In this document: positions 1-10,371 of the stretch, in pieces
Numbering within the stretch: the first letter of the stretch is position 1
Layout of the letters: every line of letters starts with the position of its first letter
NCBI GenBank assembly: GCA_000444245.1
Contig: ATSW01015320.1
Location: 1 to 20,013 of the forward strand
Origin: Botryllus schlosseri
Lineage: Eukaryota > Chordata > Ascidiacea > Stolidobranchia > Styelidae
DNA: 20,013 nucleotides
Direction: 5' to 3'
The notes under the pieces: model-generated
The model's input: the letters and a program-made list of their open reading frames with translations, nothing else
Told to the model about the DNA's origin: nothing
Database searches by the model: none
Made by a program: the position numbers and the translations under genes

Positions 1-88
1 CTTCGTGTTGGATTAGGCCCGGAGTTTCTTACGATTTTTCTTTTTCGGTGTTTTGATGAGCCTTCGTTATATCTGCCAGACATTAGGT

Positions 89-463
89 CAGGGGTTCTTA
101 TCCTTTTTTTTAGCACGGAGCCCTAAATATTTGGAGCGGCTGCGGGGATATCCTATTGCTAGTGCGAGATAACCGTACTACCATAGTAAATTTGGAGTAG
201 CCTAACCACGAAATTTGGGCAACTCATTAGCAAAAACAAAGGTCATCAATCACGTCAGGCGTCGCGGCCTGATTACCCAGTAGTAGTACAATTTAGTTGT
301 GTTGGTATGAATGGTATCGTCTGTGTGGCTATCGTCGCCTGTCTTTGTCAAAAAATAAGGACAATGTATTTGGTATTTTTTATAATTTGTAGTTGTAATT
401 TCAACTCTGGTCTTTCGTGAACCGCTTACAATTAATTCGCGGATTCCAGTTTATGAACCCCTG
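89..463. mobile_element. Short non-autonomous hAT element, 375 bp
   Basis: The left end reads CAGGGGTTCTTATCC and the reverse complement of the right end reads CAGGGGTTCATAAACT, which is a typical hAT-type terminus. It is flanked by 8-bp duplications, CATTAGGT at 81-88 and CATTAGAT at 464-471 (7 of 8 match). The interior has no transposase frame and is too short for one, so this is a deletion derivative or MITE mobilised by another copy. The one-base difference in the duplication suggests a moderately old insertion. Confidence 0.82.
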
Positions 464-471
464 CATTAGAT

Positions 472-1719
472 CATGCCCGCTCGGCCTGCCTAGAATGTTC
501 AAGGTCTGGTCTTGGGTGGATCACGATATTCAAAGTCCGAGAGTTATCAGTGATTTACATGAATGCCCACCAGGCCTACGATAAGCTATCGTAGACCGCG
601 AGCCCGCCTTCATATTGAAACTGAAGCACCGCGGCTGTACGCGAAAACGCAGGTCTGACACCGGCAAAACCAGACAGAAATTCCCGGACATCCCCTAAGT
701 TGCTTCATCCGACCGCAATGATTGCCTAGGAAACAAGAGAGACGCGTGCAATTAGCGAGGGAAAGGCTCGAGGCCGCTCTCAAACACCAGGACGTTCTCA
801 ACAGACAGGAACGCACGCTGCAACCGTGACACGCAATCGGACAAAGCCGTGGTGAGTTGTTTTCGAGGGTCCGCCAGTGGGCGTCAACCAGCCACCCGTG
901 CAACTGGCTGATTGCAAAGTAAATACTGATGATTTTTCGATCTCTGTCGAAATGATAGTGATATAATGCTCACGTAAAGTAATTGTAGCAATTGAAAACG
1001 TAATAAACGTGTCATTTTCCGAGTCGATTTACGGGATTGATGGAATCGGAGACGAAGTTTTCAGAGCTGGAGTATCCGGTGAAGTAGCCATGAATGTCAA
1101 ATGATATGTAGGTCGCCTACTCTGGCATGACCAGAATGAAGATTTGAGATAAGAAGTGTCGTGGATATGCACCGAGACGTGAAAATGATGTGAAGTCCCT
1201 GCTTTGCAATTGGTGTTCCGCGGCGAGTGATCGATTATCGCGACATAATTACGAACGCGAAAATAGCGTACCCTGGCGGTATGAAATAGAAGACTTGCCG
1301 CTAGCCTGAAATCTAAGTGGAAAGGCGGACGTGTTGAATTCCAGACCAATTGAATGTGGCTGCATCTCGCGTTACTTTCCATAATAACGAGGGCGGAGTT
1401 ATTACTTTATTCCGACTAAACGAGCCGTGCTGAAAGGAGAATCGGAGCGTTCTCGCCTGATTTGCTGAAACAATGGGGCGCGCGCGCCTTTACCTGTCAA
1501 TTATACGCGCCCGGTAACTTGATATCATCATAGTCGTGCGGTAGGCTCGATCGCTACGTTTCTCCTGGCGCACGTTTGATAATATTACGCCTTAGACTAC
1601 GACAGTGTCGGTGTGGAATCGACTGGGTCTTTAACGGATGTTGGTTAGTATAGGCGCGGTTGATAACGGGACGATATAGCGATGACATGAAGTAGGCGGT
1701 TCACGGTGACGTCACGGCT
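472..1719. other. Intergenic, no supported gene
   Basis: Open frames here (for example minus strand 610-903 and 1029-1382) show no domain and look random. A GCGC run lies near 1479, and a palindromic TGACGTCA (CRE-type site) lies at about 1708-1715. Confidence 0.5.
576..594. repeat. 8-bp-arm palindrome
   Basis: CTACGATA-AGC-TATCGTAG is a perfect inverted repeat with a 3-nt spacer. No associated gene or terminator context is recognisable. Confidence 0.35.
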
Positions 1720-1841
1720 GTCTTCAAAAACGATACAAAACAAATTTGACTCAATTCCAGCTAGTAGAAGCGGAGTTATTCGTTAATAATTCTCGGATCA
1801 TCCACCAATCAAGGATCCTTTATTGCATCGTTTTTGAAGAC
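1720..1841. repeat. 122-bp inverted-repeat element (MITE-like)
   Basis: GTCTTCAAAAACGATACAA (1720-1738) and TTGCATCGTTTTTGAAGAC (1823-1841) are reverse complements at 18 of 19 positions. No convincing target duplication flanks it, so it may be a solo fold-back remnant or the inner part of a larger element. The interior is non-coding. Confidence 0.6.
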
Positions 1842-2070
1842 AACTCAACAATTTCATGGGGTTGACAGAAAAATTTGAATTTTTTTTCTCAATAAATTGG
1901 AAATTTTAGTTGGCTCTGCGGCGGCTTATACTTGTTAGAATTGAACCAAATTTGGCATGCAGCATTTTTTTAGGGTATCCTGACAATTTGATGCGTGAAT
2001 GGCTGGAATCGGGAAAAAAAGTTATTTTTGAACAACCCTCAGTGCTTAGCTTTGTACTAGATCACTAGAT
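1842..2070. other. A/T-rich intergenic stretch, possible repeat remnant
   Basis: Long A and T tracts (1877-1887, 1965-1971, 2015-2021) in non-coding sequence between the 122-bp inverted repeat and the hAT element. The texture resembles old DNA-transposon sequence, but no ends could be paired. Confidence 0.3.
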
Positions 2071-3565
2071 CAGTGGTTCTCAAACTGGGGGGCGCGGAGC
2101 CGTCTGAGAAAAATGATGTTTCTTGAACTCGGACTGAGTTTAATTTCTGCTGAAACTTCCCACTTTCAACAATGGCATTTATCCTAAATGGTATTGGTAT
2201 AATTGCCACGTGTACTATCCACATTTAATGCATGCTAGATTTTAACTGATACGGGACCTTGCACCGATCAGAAGTGGTCTCTGAATTAAGATTATCTGGT
2301 GAATGTTGGTAGCTGTTGGCTTATGCTGTTGCGGTATGTCTGTCAAACATCTGTGAACACCGTTTATGACGGCCAATCTTAGGAAGCGGATTTTATGGCA
2401 GCCCAAAAATACACAGTTGAATTATTTTCTTGCCGATCACCTGCGACTCTTAAGAGAAAAAAAATCGTTGGTCCCGTGAAAAAGTGATAAGTTTTAATTT
2501 CACGCGAGCCGTGCCATTGGTTTTTGATTTGCGTGTGAGCTAAGCTCAAGTGTGATGTGATTAGACGCCAAAATCGCTAAAATATCTATATACTACGAAC
2601 TACCATTGCACATTAAACAAAACATCCAAGTGAAATTTTATCGTGCTCGGCAGGCACGATTTACCCCAGGCTCATATTTGATACTCCGTGTATAGTCCGA
2701 CCTTCATATTTGAGAATTCCTTCCAACAGTCAACCTACCATGCCATGAACTATGCGTTGGGATTGCTCCTTTAAATCATTATTCCAATCAAAGTAACAAT
2801 ATGACATCATCATCTGTTGGGGGGCTGCCAGTGTTGGCGCACTGAAGCCACTGCAAAAACTACAACATCAGGTCCTCCTTATCATAGCCAGGGCCCCAAA
2901 GGGACCAGGATGTGTGTTCAACAAATCACTGCTCGAAAGATTCGGTGTCCTAAACATAAAGATATTAACTATAAATTGCCATATAAATTGCCAAGTCTAC
3001 TTTACTTAAATAACTTCTTTACCTCGGTATCAAAAGTTCATAAGTACGACACACGCGCGTCCAACTACCATATGTTAGATAAAAATGGTCATCGCTCTAT
3101 CAAATATGCCGGACCTGATTTGTGGAACAGTATCCCGCCGGCTATCCGGCACGCAGTCATCGAGCATGTCTACTGTCCACATTCAAGTCGCAATACAAAC
3201 AATTTCTACTGAATGAATACCTTTAGCCCTTCACCTCTTTTTTCACCTGACCTTCTATATTATCTTCTTTCACTTTTCATTAAGTGTATTCTGTACAATG
3301 CCTCCTTTTTTACATTGCCAAAGCCAGGTGGGTCTCGGATTTCGAAGACTACTCCAAGTCGTTTCGACACCTCCTTATCTTTCATTGTATCGCAGTCTTG
3401 TGGTGTATAGAAATGATGAAATTTTTAGGAATAAATTTAATTGAATCGAATTGCGAACATTCTGGTTGCTCTTTTCAATCTGTTTTGATATGACAATCAA
3501 GGATGGGCGCGAAATTTTTCATTATCATGAAGGGGGGCGTTTCTGAAAAAGTTTAAGAACCACTG
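2071..3565. mobile_element. hAT element with Charlie-like ends, hosting a LINE
   Basis: The left end CAGTGGTTCTCAAACT and the reverse complement of the right end, CAGTGGTTCTTAAACT, match at 15 of 16 bases and carry the widespread hAT 'CAGTGGTTCTCAA' terminus. The flanking octamers CACTAGAT (2063-2070) and TAGTAGAT (3566-3573) match at 6 of 8 positions, consistent with an aged 8-bp duplication. Of the 1495 bp, roughly 600 belong to an inserted LINE fragment; the remainder (about 2100-2810 and 3435-3550) shows no transposase I can recognise, so the element appears non-autonomous. Confidence 0.78.
2815..3430 (+). pseudogene. 5'-truncated, frameshifted non-LTR retrotransposon (LINE) 3' end
   Basis: Three reading frames together give the C-terminal part of a Jockey/CR1/L2-like LINE ORF2, downstream of the reverse transcriptase core. 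About 2824-2970 reads LKPLQKLQHQVLLIIARAPK and then NKSLLERFGVLNIKIL. About 2980-3150 in the next frame gives VHKYDTRASNY and GPDLWNSIPPAIR. About 3155-3223 in the third frame gives STFKSQYKQFLLNEY, ending at a TAG at 3224-3226. At least two frameshifts are needed, so it is dead. The following 200 bp is its 3' UTR, whose end is repeated near 7.1 kb. It sits inside the hAT element at 2071-3565, so it inserted after that element or travelled within it. Clade assignment is from memory of the C-terminal motif only. Confidence 0.75.
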
Positions 3566-3573
3566 TAGTAGAT

Positions 3574-4977
3574 GTTTGGATGTTGTGGTACGATCGTTCG
3601 AGGGTTTCACTGCTTCCACGACGGGAAAAATGGTCTCACCACTGGTCTCGAATCGTACGATTAATACTCGGTTCCCATTTTAGCTCTATAATCATTGCGT
3701 CCGGCCCTACTGTCAGCAGACACGTCATCGTCCGTTTGTGTACGTTTCAGAGAACAGCCTTGAAATCTCGCGATGAAAATTGCAAAGTCGCGCTTTCTAT
3801 ACCATTGTTCCGTCACGGCCGGTTTGAATATGTGGAAATCAGCAGCCCGTCGATGACCCTAAAAGCAGAATCTATACCACAGGGCAACGCACGCCCTGCA
3901 CGCTGCCGCACGCAATACAACCAACCGCACAGGATGCAGGAATTTCCCTATCGCCTCGCGCCATTGTACCGCGCGCTTCCTGGCAACACAAAACCTCTCG
4001 CGCGAATTTAACTAGAAATGGGACTCGGATTGACAAATCGCGCTCATAATTGCTCGGGTCCGGATCGAAATGCGGGTTATTTGAACTCGATACGGTGCTT
4101 GACATGTCCGTTTCCGCGGATTAGTCGATTGTGCAGCTGAGCCGCGGGCCGGTGATTGATACGTGTTGCTTTTTAGGGTCCTGTTACAACAACCGCTCGC
4201 GATATCGCGTGTTGAATACGTTGGCGTGTAGTTTTGTGATTGAAATTGTTAGCCGTGCCGTGTCGGCCGGGATAGATTGGTCTAGGATTTCTTGCTTTAC
4301 ATTTTCAATCAGTGATTTCGTTGTTGTAATTCTATCGATGTTGGCGTGTCCCTTTGGCGCAGGCTTGATTTCGATTGGCCGGCACTTCCGCGACTTGCCA
4401 TGATTGGTAATAATAACCCACGGGTTTACGAGCTCAACCCTGTGAACATGCTGGTCTTTGGCACGTTTGGCATCGGCGAAATTTTGGTGCCTGAAATCGG
4501 TAAAGAAGTACGAATGACATGCTGTTTACGAACCTTTATCCGCTTTGAACACCCGAAAATGCGGGCATTCACCTTTGAAGTCTTGAACTGTAGGCGATAA
4601 TGTTGGCCGTAACCGCTAGATGGCGGGATAAGCAAAGTTGCTCTAAATGTCTTTGATATTAAATGAGGTGTCAACGGAGACGGTGTCGGTTCCCTGCGGA
4701 CTTGACCGAGAATATAACTGCTATTTTCGCTCTTGCGCCACTTTAAGTTGGTGAGATTCGAACGTGAGAAGGCACCGTGTGCGAACTGGTGACGGGTCGA
4801 TGTGGTCTTTGACGGCTAATGATTTGGGATGCGCAAAATCGAATCACGGCTTTCAATGTTTCATTTTTATTGATCAAAAGCCACAGCGGCGCGTTTTGTC
4901 ATTCGAAACGAAATTTTAAAGATTCACACAGTGGTGACCAAACGGCAAAAACGTTGCGAGAAAATGTGTTTTTGAAG
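3574..4977. other. Intergenic, no supported gene
   Basis: A 143-codon plus-strand frame (3580-4011) and shorter ones overlap frames on the opposite strand, lack known motifs and have no flanking exon signals I trust. No repeats were identified. Confidence 0.45.
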
Positions 4978-4985
4978 GTGTAGAG

Positions 4986-5686
4986 CAGGGGTGACCAATC
5001 TTTTTGCTATTCACGGTCACATTTCGATTACTTATGTAGCCTACGGCCGCGGCCGCATTCCAGTGCATATTTGTAATGAACTAACTTGTCCATGTCCATA
5101 CTGAACTCTTGACTAATCTACGACTGCACATCGTTCGCGCGAACATTTTTTCAGATTCACGAATGATTTTCGTCATTGATATTAGTAGTTTCCCATCTTA
5201 CTATCAAATAGCCCATGTGATCAGATTCACCGGTAGAGTTGATGGGAGGAGTGTCTCCGAAAATTTAGGGCAAGTTGTTAATGATGTTGCATCTTCGAGT
5301 GGGCCAATCGTTATTGATCACTTTGCTGCATGCTGTTATTTCTTGAACTCCCATCAGGATTGTCGGTATAGTGGAAATATGTTGCAATCTCTCAAACGTA
5401 CCAGAAACAGATTTCTTTCGCGAGGAGCACACGATTCCAAGTTGGTATTTCTTTATGGGGTGCACTATTTTATTCCACTGTTCGCATCTGTACTGTGGGG
5501 CTCAGATTGCAAAGGGTTGTACTATTTTAAAATCGAATTATGAAGTTGCATTGAATCTCGCCTAGCGCGAAGAAAATTTCAATATTAATTAAAATCTCTC
5601 AAAATCCGTGAGTCCACTCGTTAATTCAATGCTCATGTCCACGGCCGCACATATTTCCTTCTTTGACCCCAGGTTGGCTACCCCTG
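4986..5686. mobile_element. Non-autonomous hAT element, 701 bp, with perfect 8-bp target duplication
   Basis: The left end CAGGGGTGACCAATCT and the reverse complement of the right end CAGGGGTAGCCAACCT pair at 13 of 16 bases. The octamer GTGTAGAG flanks it exactly on both sides (4978-4985 and 5687-5694). GGCCGC-bearing blocks lie just inside both ends (about 5045 and 5643). A 144-codon open frame at 5109-5543 has no domain I recognise and lacks any hAT transposase motif. The intact duplication makes this the youngest-looking of the three hAT insertions here. Confidence 0.88.
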
Positions 5687-5694
5687 GTGTAGAG

Positions 5695-7088
5695 GTATCT
5701 GGCGGGCCTTGAAGTTATGTATTTGTCTGATTGGAAAGACGAGGGGAAACCTTTCCGCTCCAAGGTATCGATTAACTTAATATTTAGAACTAGTAGTATG
5801 TAGTTTTCGTTTTCGAAGATTTTACTTGAAGTTTCATTGGTCAGTTTGCGTTAGTGGCGTGAATGCATATTTCAATTTTGAAAGTAGTCGCCTCCGATTA
5901 ACTGCTAAAAGATATGCGATCCCTGTATCAAATCAAATCTATCGCGCTAAAGGTGCGTCCGTGATTCGCAAATACCATCTGAAAATGGGGACTTGGCATG
6001 CGGTGAGCGAGGGGCTAATATTCCTACGCTCAAATCCGCGTTATACCAAAGCGTTGTTGGCGAAGTCAATGCAGCAACCCGTCGTATGTACGAACGCACA
6101 CTGCGGACTATCTCTGGAAAGCATCTCGCTGTATGTAGGGCATGAGATCTGCCCGATAATTAATTAAACGCATAGCTGGTGTTCGAACGCTTTAAAAAAT
6201 GAACACTAACAATCCGGAATTACCCTTTCATCATCGATTTGGACTCGTATCTTGTAAAGACAACCCGTGCATAGTCACCGTGGGCGACAGTACGATACGA
6301 GCCACAAGAAAGGCCCGCCCCACGGCCGCAATCGGATTAACGCCAGCCGATTAGCCAGCGCGAGGCGGGCCGGGACCCCCACCGATAATCGAATTGTTCG
6401 CGAACCGGCAAGTCGGCGAATATCGAGTGATGAATTTTCGCCGCGAATTGTAATAGCGGCGTGTAGCGATTGCTCATGAGATTATCGCCAAATCTGTGTC
6501 GGTTGATTTGTGGGCTCTGGCGTATTACTCAAAATTGCGCTGTGAGAAGTCGGTATGTAGGGCGCGGCTGGTGACGGTGTTGGGCTGTGTGTGACGGAAC
6601 AATTTCGGATCGTGCGCGTTCTTTTAATCGTTATGATAACTGTATCCGTAATGAGACTGGGCTTGAACAAAGGAGATTTGGAATTAGGGTGCTTTTGTGA
6701 ATAAGATTAGCGGTTTAAGAATCATTTGCAGTATCCATTGTCTTATCATCGCCCGATACTTTGTACTTGAGAATAATGTGGATTCGGATTTAGGAACGCG
6801 AAATCGTATCATTGTACCGCGACGCGGCCTACTTTCTACAATCGTGGTGTGGGAATCGAGTCAATCCCATTCGCCGATTTGTCTCCCTGCGTGAATTGTT
6901 CGAGAAACAATCCAGATACATTAGCACAATTCCGATTTTAATTTCGGAATCGCCACGTGCACTATCAGTCGTATTAGCATGTATTGTGTTCGGCGATTTA
7001 TGTGTCAGAGCAGACTTCCGCTTACGCAAGACCAGCTGCGCGCATGGCTGCAGTCTGCATTACGGAGTCGGCCTGAATTTTAAAGGCC
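5695..7088. other. Intergenic, no supported gene
   Basis: CpG-rich mixed sequence. The 113-codon frame at 5826-6167 has no recognisable domain. No repeat or RNA gene was found. Confidence 0.45.
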
Positions 7089-7200
7089 TAAGCCAGGTTG
7101 GTGTCTGATTTCAAAGACTGCCCCAAGTCGTTTCGACACCTTCCTATCTTTTCATTGTATCGCGGTCTTGTGGTGTTTTTGAAATGATGGAATTCTTGAT
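7089..7200 (+). repeat. Second copy of the LINE 3' end (severely 5'-truncated)
   Basis: It aligns with 3320-3430 almost without gaps. Both share AAGCCAGGT, then CCAAGTCGTTTCGACACC, TTCATTGTATCGC, GTCTTGTGGTGT and GAAATGATG. Only about 110 bp of the 3' UTR is present, which is usual for target-primed LINE insertions that stop early. It could instead be a small independent repeat that the LINE picked up. No target duplication was identified. Confidence 0.7.
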
Positions 7201-7255
7201 ATAACTGATACTGACCTCAACCAATAATTTTCCGAAATACACACGCATATACTCG

Positions 7256-7437
7256 TTCAATATGCAATTGAATGGTATATTCATATTGAAATGAACCCGA
7301 ATAATTTCGGCGGACACTTGTCAGGGGTGATCGCCAGTAACTAGTACAGAATTGGGAAGAACATTGTATATCAACAATCGTATTCAATTGTATATTGAAG
7401 TTCTGTACCTCCAAGAAGCTCTTCAAGCATACTAGTT
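7256..7437. repeat. Fold-back repeat, copy A
   Basis: The terminal inverted repeats are TTCAATATGCAATTGAAT (7256-7273) and ATTCAATTGTATATTGAA (7382-7399), 17 of 18 pairing. A 39-bp direct-repeat flank (7399-7437, GTTCTGTACCTCC...) follows and is shared with copy B. The core contains the ATTCATATTGAAATGAACCC block once, followed by TCAGGGGTGATCGCC. No coding frame is present and the transposon superfamily is unassigned. Confidence 0.7.
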
Positions 7438-7514
7438 CATAGATACTAACTAACTTCGTTCTCTGCATGCGATCATTCGAAGCGCCAGTGTTTTATGGCA
7501 TGTTTGTTACTTTA

Positions 7515-7700
7515 TTTCTATATACAATTTAATAGTATATTCATATTGAAATGAACCCGAATATTTTCAGCTGACGCTCTTTGCTGACGATTACCCCTGG
7601 CGAGAGTATCAGCCGAAAATATTCGGGTTCATTTCAATATGAATATATTCAATCGTATTTTGAAGTTCTATACCTCCTGGAAGCTCTTCAAATACTAGTT
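7515..7700. repeat. Fold-back repeat, copy B, with 39-bp palindrome
   Basis: The arms at 7536-7574 and 7609-7647 are reverse complements at 38 of 39 positions, around a 34-bp loop, so the strand can form a long hairpin. The 3' flank at 7664-7700 (GTTCTATACCTCC...CTAGTT) repeats that of copy A in direct orientation, while the loop sequence with the CCCCTGG motif is inverted relative to copy A. The two copies start about 260 bp apart. Confidence 0.75.
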
Positions 7701-7771
7701 GGACAGCCGCCGTAGCCGCAATACCGGTATTAATGATTTTCAGGGGGGTCTGGTCAAGATAGTTAGCGTCG

Positions 7772-7920
7772 GCATTGAAGTGCAAGTGAACTGTGAATTA
7801 ACACCGTAAATTTCTACTCAATTACACGTAGCTGTATCTATTTCCGAAACCCGTCAAAACCACAACGCAGATAGAAAATAAAAGGTCTGAAGAGTACTCA
7901 AGTAGTTTGAAAATGTAGAT
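7772..7920 (+). repeat. Dispersed repeat family, copy 1
   Basis: It carries TTAACACCGTAAATTTCTAC followed by TCAATTACACGTAG. It shares with the copy at 13061 both the TTTCTACTCAAT core and the block GAGTACTCAAGTAGTTTGAAAA about 80 bp later, so these two copies are collinear over roughly 120 bp. It is non-coding and its superfamily is unknown. Confidence 0.6.
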
Positions 7921-8963
7921 TTGGTGAGGGGTCGCGTGCTTTTAGCATGCGTTCGACGACCGCGACTAAATTATCAACGCTGTGACGTCACCACTGAGAG
8001 TTTTAAAAATTGAAAGGTCGGAATATTATTGATACGGATGTTGTCGGTCTCTATCAAGAGATTTATCTTGTTCGACTGTCGAAATGTAGCAAATTTTAGC
8101 GCCGAAATGCGGGTGTATGTTTGGTTTTTCAACGCGTCATCGGCGTAAATCTCCCTGTCTTTGCCGCCACTCGCCTTGACAAGGTTGCTACAACCGAACC
8201 GGAATGCCTCCTATTGTGGGGAGGGTGCTTCGTGTCGATTTGGTTTTCGTATGAAATCGTTCCCGCGTGTTTACTTTCTCGTTACCTCTGATTTGTTTTG
8301 AGCGATGCGTTGCAATTCACGCGCGTAGTTTCGCGGTAGAGTCGGACTGGCATGTTTTTACGAGGCCGATAACTGCAAAGTTAGTCTTTGCGTCAATGCC
8401 AGGTAAAAGTTGATGTTTTAAGCGGACTGCAGCGTTTGCGATTTCGCTTCCCGCTTTTCGCCACCATTTTGACGGATTTTGATGCAGACTTGTACAAACT
8501 ACTAGCAACTAGAACCAGGACTAACGATCTTCTCAAATCCGCAACTAACTAACTAAAGCGCAACGCTAGAAGTGGGCCTTGTTACAAGTCGGCAGCTACG
8601 GAATAAAAATGAAGAAAAGTGACGTGGTGTAAATGACCATAGTAGTCGACAAACACCATGAATACCGCGAACAACAACAACCTTCGCCCGCCGGCTGATT
8701 ACCACTGTCGTATACCAGAAGAGCTCTGTTGCCCACTGGAAACAACGTGGCGGCCCGGTAGTGGACGATGACCCTTAGCTTGAAAACCTTCGGCCTATGA
8801 TAAATAAAGAGGCACACTTGGGCAGTACACACTGAATTACCAGTAATATTTTTAAAAAAAAACATAAAATGGACAACCGATCAAAATTAAGTGGCATTTG
8901 TCGGTGTGTGAAGTCGATTTGTCAGGTTATTTTCAGGTATTCTCGAGCAAAGTAGTCATTGCA
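7921..8963. other. Intergenic, no supported gene
   Basis: A second TGACGTCA site lies at about 7982-7989. A minus-strand frame at 8596-8865 is open, but its translation is not recognisable as a protein family. Confidence 0.45.
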
Positions 8964-9035
8964 TGTAGAAGTAGAAGAAACGGTAATTTCTATTAACTTC
9001 ACGTAGAAGTATAGAGATATCCAAGTAAGTATTCA
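8964..9035 (+). repeat. Dispersed repeat family, copy 2
   Basis: GTAGAAGTAGAAG and GGTAATTTCTATTAA are followed by TTCACGTAGAAGTA. This is the same order and orientation as the copies at 7772 and 10315, with several substitutions. The downstream end is not well defined. Confidence 0.5.
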
Positions 9036-10314
9036 GACCTTGTTTGGTCTGAAAAACGAAAACTGTTTAGCAGAATTGGAAGTAGTTTAATAAAACAATC
9101 GCTTTAGTAAGCGCAGCAAGCAGGCGAAACCTACTTGAATATTCCGAAGAAGTACAAGTGCTTCGTTACTAACCACTTCAGGTTATTATTGGTATGTTTT
9201 GAGCGGTAATTTCAAGGCTTAATCCGTGCTGCAGGATGTATGGCTGTTTCGGTCACTTTGACACCGTCGTACACGTCGAAACCGATGCCACTAGCTTGAT
9301 ACAAGTGCCATCTGGCATTGCCAGGCGTGTCACAGACCCGACCTCTGTATGATTTACGACTATTTTTCTCGGCCGGCGCTATCAAATTTCCCGTGCGTCT
9401 GTTTAGTTACCGCCGCGAAATCATATCGCCCATTCCAATAACATCTCATTACCCCAGATCTCATCGCAATGCTCATCGAGTAACGCGGTCGAAACGCGAT
9501 CATATCTTCTAATGACGCGTTCCGCTCGGTCTTATTGCTATCGGCGCGTGAATCCCGGCCGCTCGCGACCTACCCGCGGATAACCGACGATTGCTCCGCG
9601 CTTTAAGGGACATGTCCTGTCGCTGTAATGTCATGCGATCCCGGTGTTCAAGTGTCCGGAGGACCTTGATTTATCGGGGTGTTGACGTTAACGTTATCTG
9701 CGTTAGCGCCACGTTATAAGTTTATTGCGATAAGCCGTTTCGGATGCGGTTAACAAGGGCGCCTCATTAGAAGTTGCCAGCGCGGTTTGGATTATTTTCA
9801 TTGGAATCGTTCGAAATAGGTCGGCACTTACCGTTTCGAGGTTGCAGGAGGAGGGATCGTTTTTGATTGGGGACAATGCTGTGTAGGCGCAATTTTCGCG
9901 TTAATCAGTACTTGAGATTGGTAGTTTTCGACATTTTTAGCTTGGGGGGGGGGGCGGTAAAATTTCGAAATAAAATTTCACGGGCTCGGTTATCCTTCAA
10001 AATAAAAATTGACCCAGTATTTGGTTACCCCAAATGTATGAAACTCGACAGCTAAAATTGGGAACTTCAATCTAATCGCAGTGAAAGAATGACTTCCCCG
10101 TGCATATCCATCGCCCGTGTCTGAATCTACTAACAGACATAACACCATTCTGTTATTAACGCTATACGGCACCTGTCGATGGGTGCACCGATACTGTCAG
10201 CATCTTCTAAAAAATAGACCACGCCGGAAATTCCGATGATATATTTGAAGATCATCGCAAAGGTTTTGCGGTGTAAGTCTGCACCTGGTGGTCAAAGCAG
10301 TGATTGTTAGATAT
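9036..10314. other. Intergenic, no supported gene
   Basis: Only short unrecognised frames are present, plus a G homopolymer near 9944-9953 that may be a sequencing weak point. No structured element was seen. Confidence 0.45.
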
Positions 10315-10371
10315 CAAGTAGAAGTAGCAGTAACATCGTAAATTTCCACTCCAGTACACGCAGGAGTAACC
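10315..10371 (+). repeat. Dispersed repeat family, copy 3
   Basis: CAAGTAGAAGTAGCAGTAAC is followed by ATCGTAAATTTCCACTC and CAGTACACGCAGGAGTAA. It matches copy 1 across the core with a handful of changes and looks truncated on the 3' side. Confidence 0.5.

Noticed and set aside
729-850. Possible exon encoding a coiled-coil-like peptide (RERLEAALKHQDVLNRQERT), with an acceptor-like TTGCCTAG and a GTGAGT donor
   Set aside because: That frame stops before the donor, a second frame is equally open, and no neighbouring exon or known domain supports it.
3580-4011. 143-codon open frame
   Set aside because: No recognisable domain, composition like its surroundings, overlapped by an opposite-strand frame.
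4741-4775. Minus-strand GTTCGAATCTC, resembling a tRNA T loop
   Set aside because: The flanking bases do not form a T stem and no cloverleaf can be drawn.
5109-5543. 144-codon open frame
   Set aside because: It lies wholly inside the 701-bp hAT element and has no transposase or other domain; probably a chance frame.
7740-7760. CAGGGGGGTC as another hAT end
   Set aside because: No matching inverted end or 8-bp duplication was found downstream.
8596-8865. 89-codon minus-strand frame with an acceptor-like tract
   Set aside because: Translation not recognisable as any family; no partner exon found.
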